A stretch of 7,739 nucleotides of DNA from positions 4,483-12,221 of the forward strand of contig JANLGA010000001.1 in NCBI GenBank assembly GCA_024653225.1, given 5' to 3'. The notes below the pieces were generated by a model. It did no database searches and was not told the DNA's origin. It worked only from the letters and a program-made list of their open reading frames with translations. This document shows positions 7,018 to 7,739 of the stretch, one piece after another. Position numbers and translations under genes: made by a program. Each line of letters opens with the position of its first letter. Position 1 is the stretch's first letter. The DNA comes from Bacillota bacterium. Its GTDB lineage: Bacteria > Bacillota > Sulfobacillia > JABLXB01.

Positions 7018-7392
7018 ATGGACGCCGCCGAGGACCGCGTACGGAAGCGCAAGGCTCAGCTCGAATCCGAGTTGAATCGCTTTGTGGGGCTCTTGAAGGA
7101 ACATCTCGATCCCCACAAGATAATACTTTTCGGGTCGTTGGCCGAGGGCGACATACGGGAATGGTCAGACATTGACCTGGTCATTGTCTACGAGACCTCG
7201 CTGCCCTTCACCCGGCGCATGAGGGATGTACTGGCTCTCCTCAAGCCGAGGGTCGGCGTGGATCTCTTCCCATACACCCCCGATGAGTTTGAACGAATGT
7301 CCCGCGAGGGGTCCTTCATCCATGACGAGGTCTTGAAGAAGGGACGGCTGCTCCATGAGCGAGGGGAAACAGTGGCTCCGGTTCGCCTTTGA
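7018..7392 (+). CDS. MNT-type nucleotidyltransferase, antitoxin of a HEPN/MNT pair
   Basis: A 124-residue minimal nucleotidyltransferase. It has the family motif GSX10DXD: GS at 39-40, then Asp 51 and Asp 53 in WSDIDLVIV. A third acidic residue, Asp 82 in VDLFPYTPDEF, completes the metal-binding triad, so the enzyme looks active. In studied HEPN/MNT pairs the MNT protein (MntA) transfers AMP to the HEPN toxin and neutralises it. The next gene overlaps its end by 38 bases and codes for a HEPN protein, which supports that role. The ATG at 7018 has GGGAGG 10 bases upstream. It is transcribed away from the Jet operon. The remaining doubt is whether this pair is a true toxin-antitoxin system or a metabolic nucleotidyltransferase with its helper. 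Confidence 0.9.
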   Translation: MDAAEDRVRKRKAQLESELNRFVGLLKEHLDPHKIILFGSLAEGDIREWSDIDLVIVYETSLPFTRRMRDVLALLKPRVGVDLFPYTPDEFERMSREGSFIHDEVLKKGRLLHERGETVAPVRL

Positions 7393-7739
7393 GGACCTCA
7401 AGATGGCGAGGCTCGCGTTGAGTGAACAGATATTCAACCAGGCCTGCTTTCACGCGCAACAGTGTGCCGAGAAGGCGCTGAAGGGTATCATCCTCTCGGC
7501 CCGACGCCCTGTGCCGCGCACTCACAAGCTTGCCGATCTCGCCGCCCTCCTGGAGGGCCGCCTCCCGGAAGACCTGCTTCCAAGAATTGTCCTGCTGGAT
7601 AGGTTCTATACAACGACCCGTTATCCTGATGCGCTCCCGGGCTATTTGCCCGAAGGCCTGCCGGGAAGAGAAGAGTCCGAGGAAGCGGTCAGCGCAGCTG
7701 CGGAGTTGTTTGACCTCGCGCGCAAGTTGCTCGGCTCCC
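7355..7739 (+). CDS. HEPN-domain protein (toxin-like partner of MNT), cut by window end
   Basis: The frame is open to the window end; 128 residues are seen. It shows the pattern of the PF05168/COG2250 HEPN family: Trp 7 and EDLKMARLAL in helix 1, ACFHAQQCAEKALKGIIL in helix 2, THKLADL at 57-62, then LDRFYTTTRYPDA with the RYPD signature at 89-92, and a last helix EEAVSAAAELFDLARKL. Nearly the whole domain is present, so only a short tail should be missing. HEPN proteins paired with MNT are often RNases kept inactive by AMP transfer. The usual RX4-6H motif is not seen after the third helix; the only R-x5-H is Arg 51 to His 57 in a loop. RNase activity is therefore uncertain. The start at 7355 is needed to include helix 1; the next ATG (7403) would remove it. 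Confidence 0.88.
   Translation, partial: MSEGKQWLRFAFEDLKMARLALSEQIFNQACFHAQQCAEKALKGIILSARRPVPRTHKLADLAALLEGRLPEDLLPRIVLLDRFYTTTRYPDALPGYLPEGLPGREESEEAVSAAAELFDLARKLLGS

Noticed and set aside
5901..7175. A 424-codon plus-strand frame opposite jetA and running into the MNT gene
   Set aside because: It crosses the intergenic region and the MNT start in another frame; both neighbouring genes have better support.
7165..7437. A 90-codon minus-strand frame under the MNT/HEPN overlap
   Set aside because: It is antisense to the MNT gene with its GSX10DXD motif and shows no motif of its own.

Overview
This is a GC-rich stretch of bacterial DNA. Third codon positions are strongly G/C, and there are TTG starts and clear Shine-Dalgarno sequences. 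Nothing in it fixes the phylum. A GC-rich Bacillota or Actinobacteria-type lineage, or an uncultured one, would fit, but that is a guess. No rRNA, tRNA, CRISPR array, transposase or phage gene was seen.

Positions 1 to 6803, minus strand: one tightly packed four-gene operon, read from right to left. Gene 1 (5412-6803) is a kleisin/MukF-like JetA. Gene 2 (4142-5410) is a MukE/KITE-like JetB. Gene 3 (901-4155) is an SMC ATPase, JetC, with complete Walker A, Q-loop, signature, Walker B and H-loop motifs. Gene 4 (1-914, cut by the window edge) matches the N-terminal part of JetD, the nuclease subunit. Order, spacing and protein types are those of a Wadjet (JetABCD) or MksFEBG plasmid-restriction system. 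In that system an SMC motor extrudes loops on small circular DNA and JetD cleaves it. Junctions are a 1-base gap (A/B) and two 14-base overlaps (B/C and C/D), so translation is almost certainly coupled.

The most unusual part is JetB. It holds two copies of the same KITE-like unit in one chain: 59 positions align without a gap at a constant offset of 221 residues, with 18 identities by hand count. KITE subunits normally act as dimers of separate chains, so this looks like a single-chain KITE dimer. The linker between the copies contains a 12-base tandem repeat.

Positions 6804 to 7017: a 214-base divergent intergenic region with only weak promoter candidates.

Positions 7018 to 7739, plus strand: an overlapping pair coding for a small MNT nucleotidyltransferase and a HEPN-domain protein, cut at the window end. 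This is a toxin-antitoxin-type module. Together with the Jet operon it suggests a defence island. The two modules are divergent and show no direct sign of working together.
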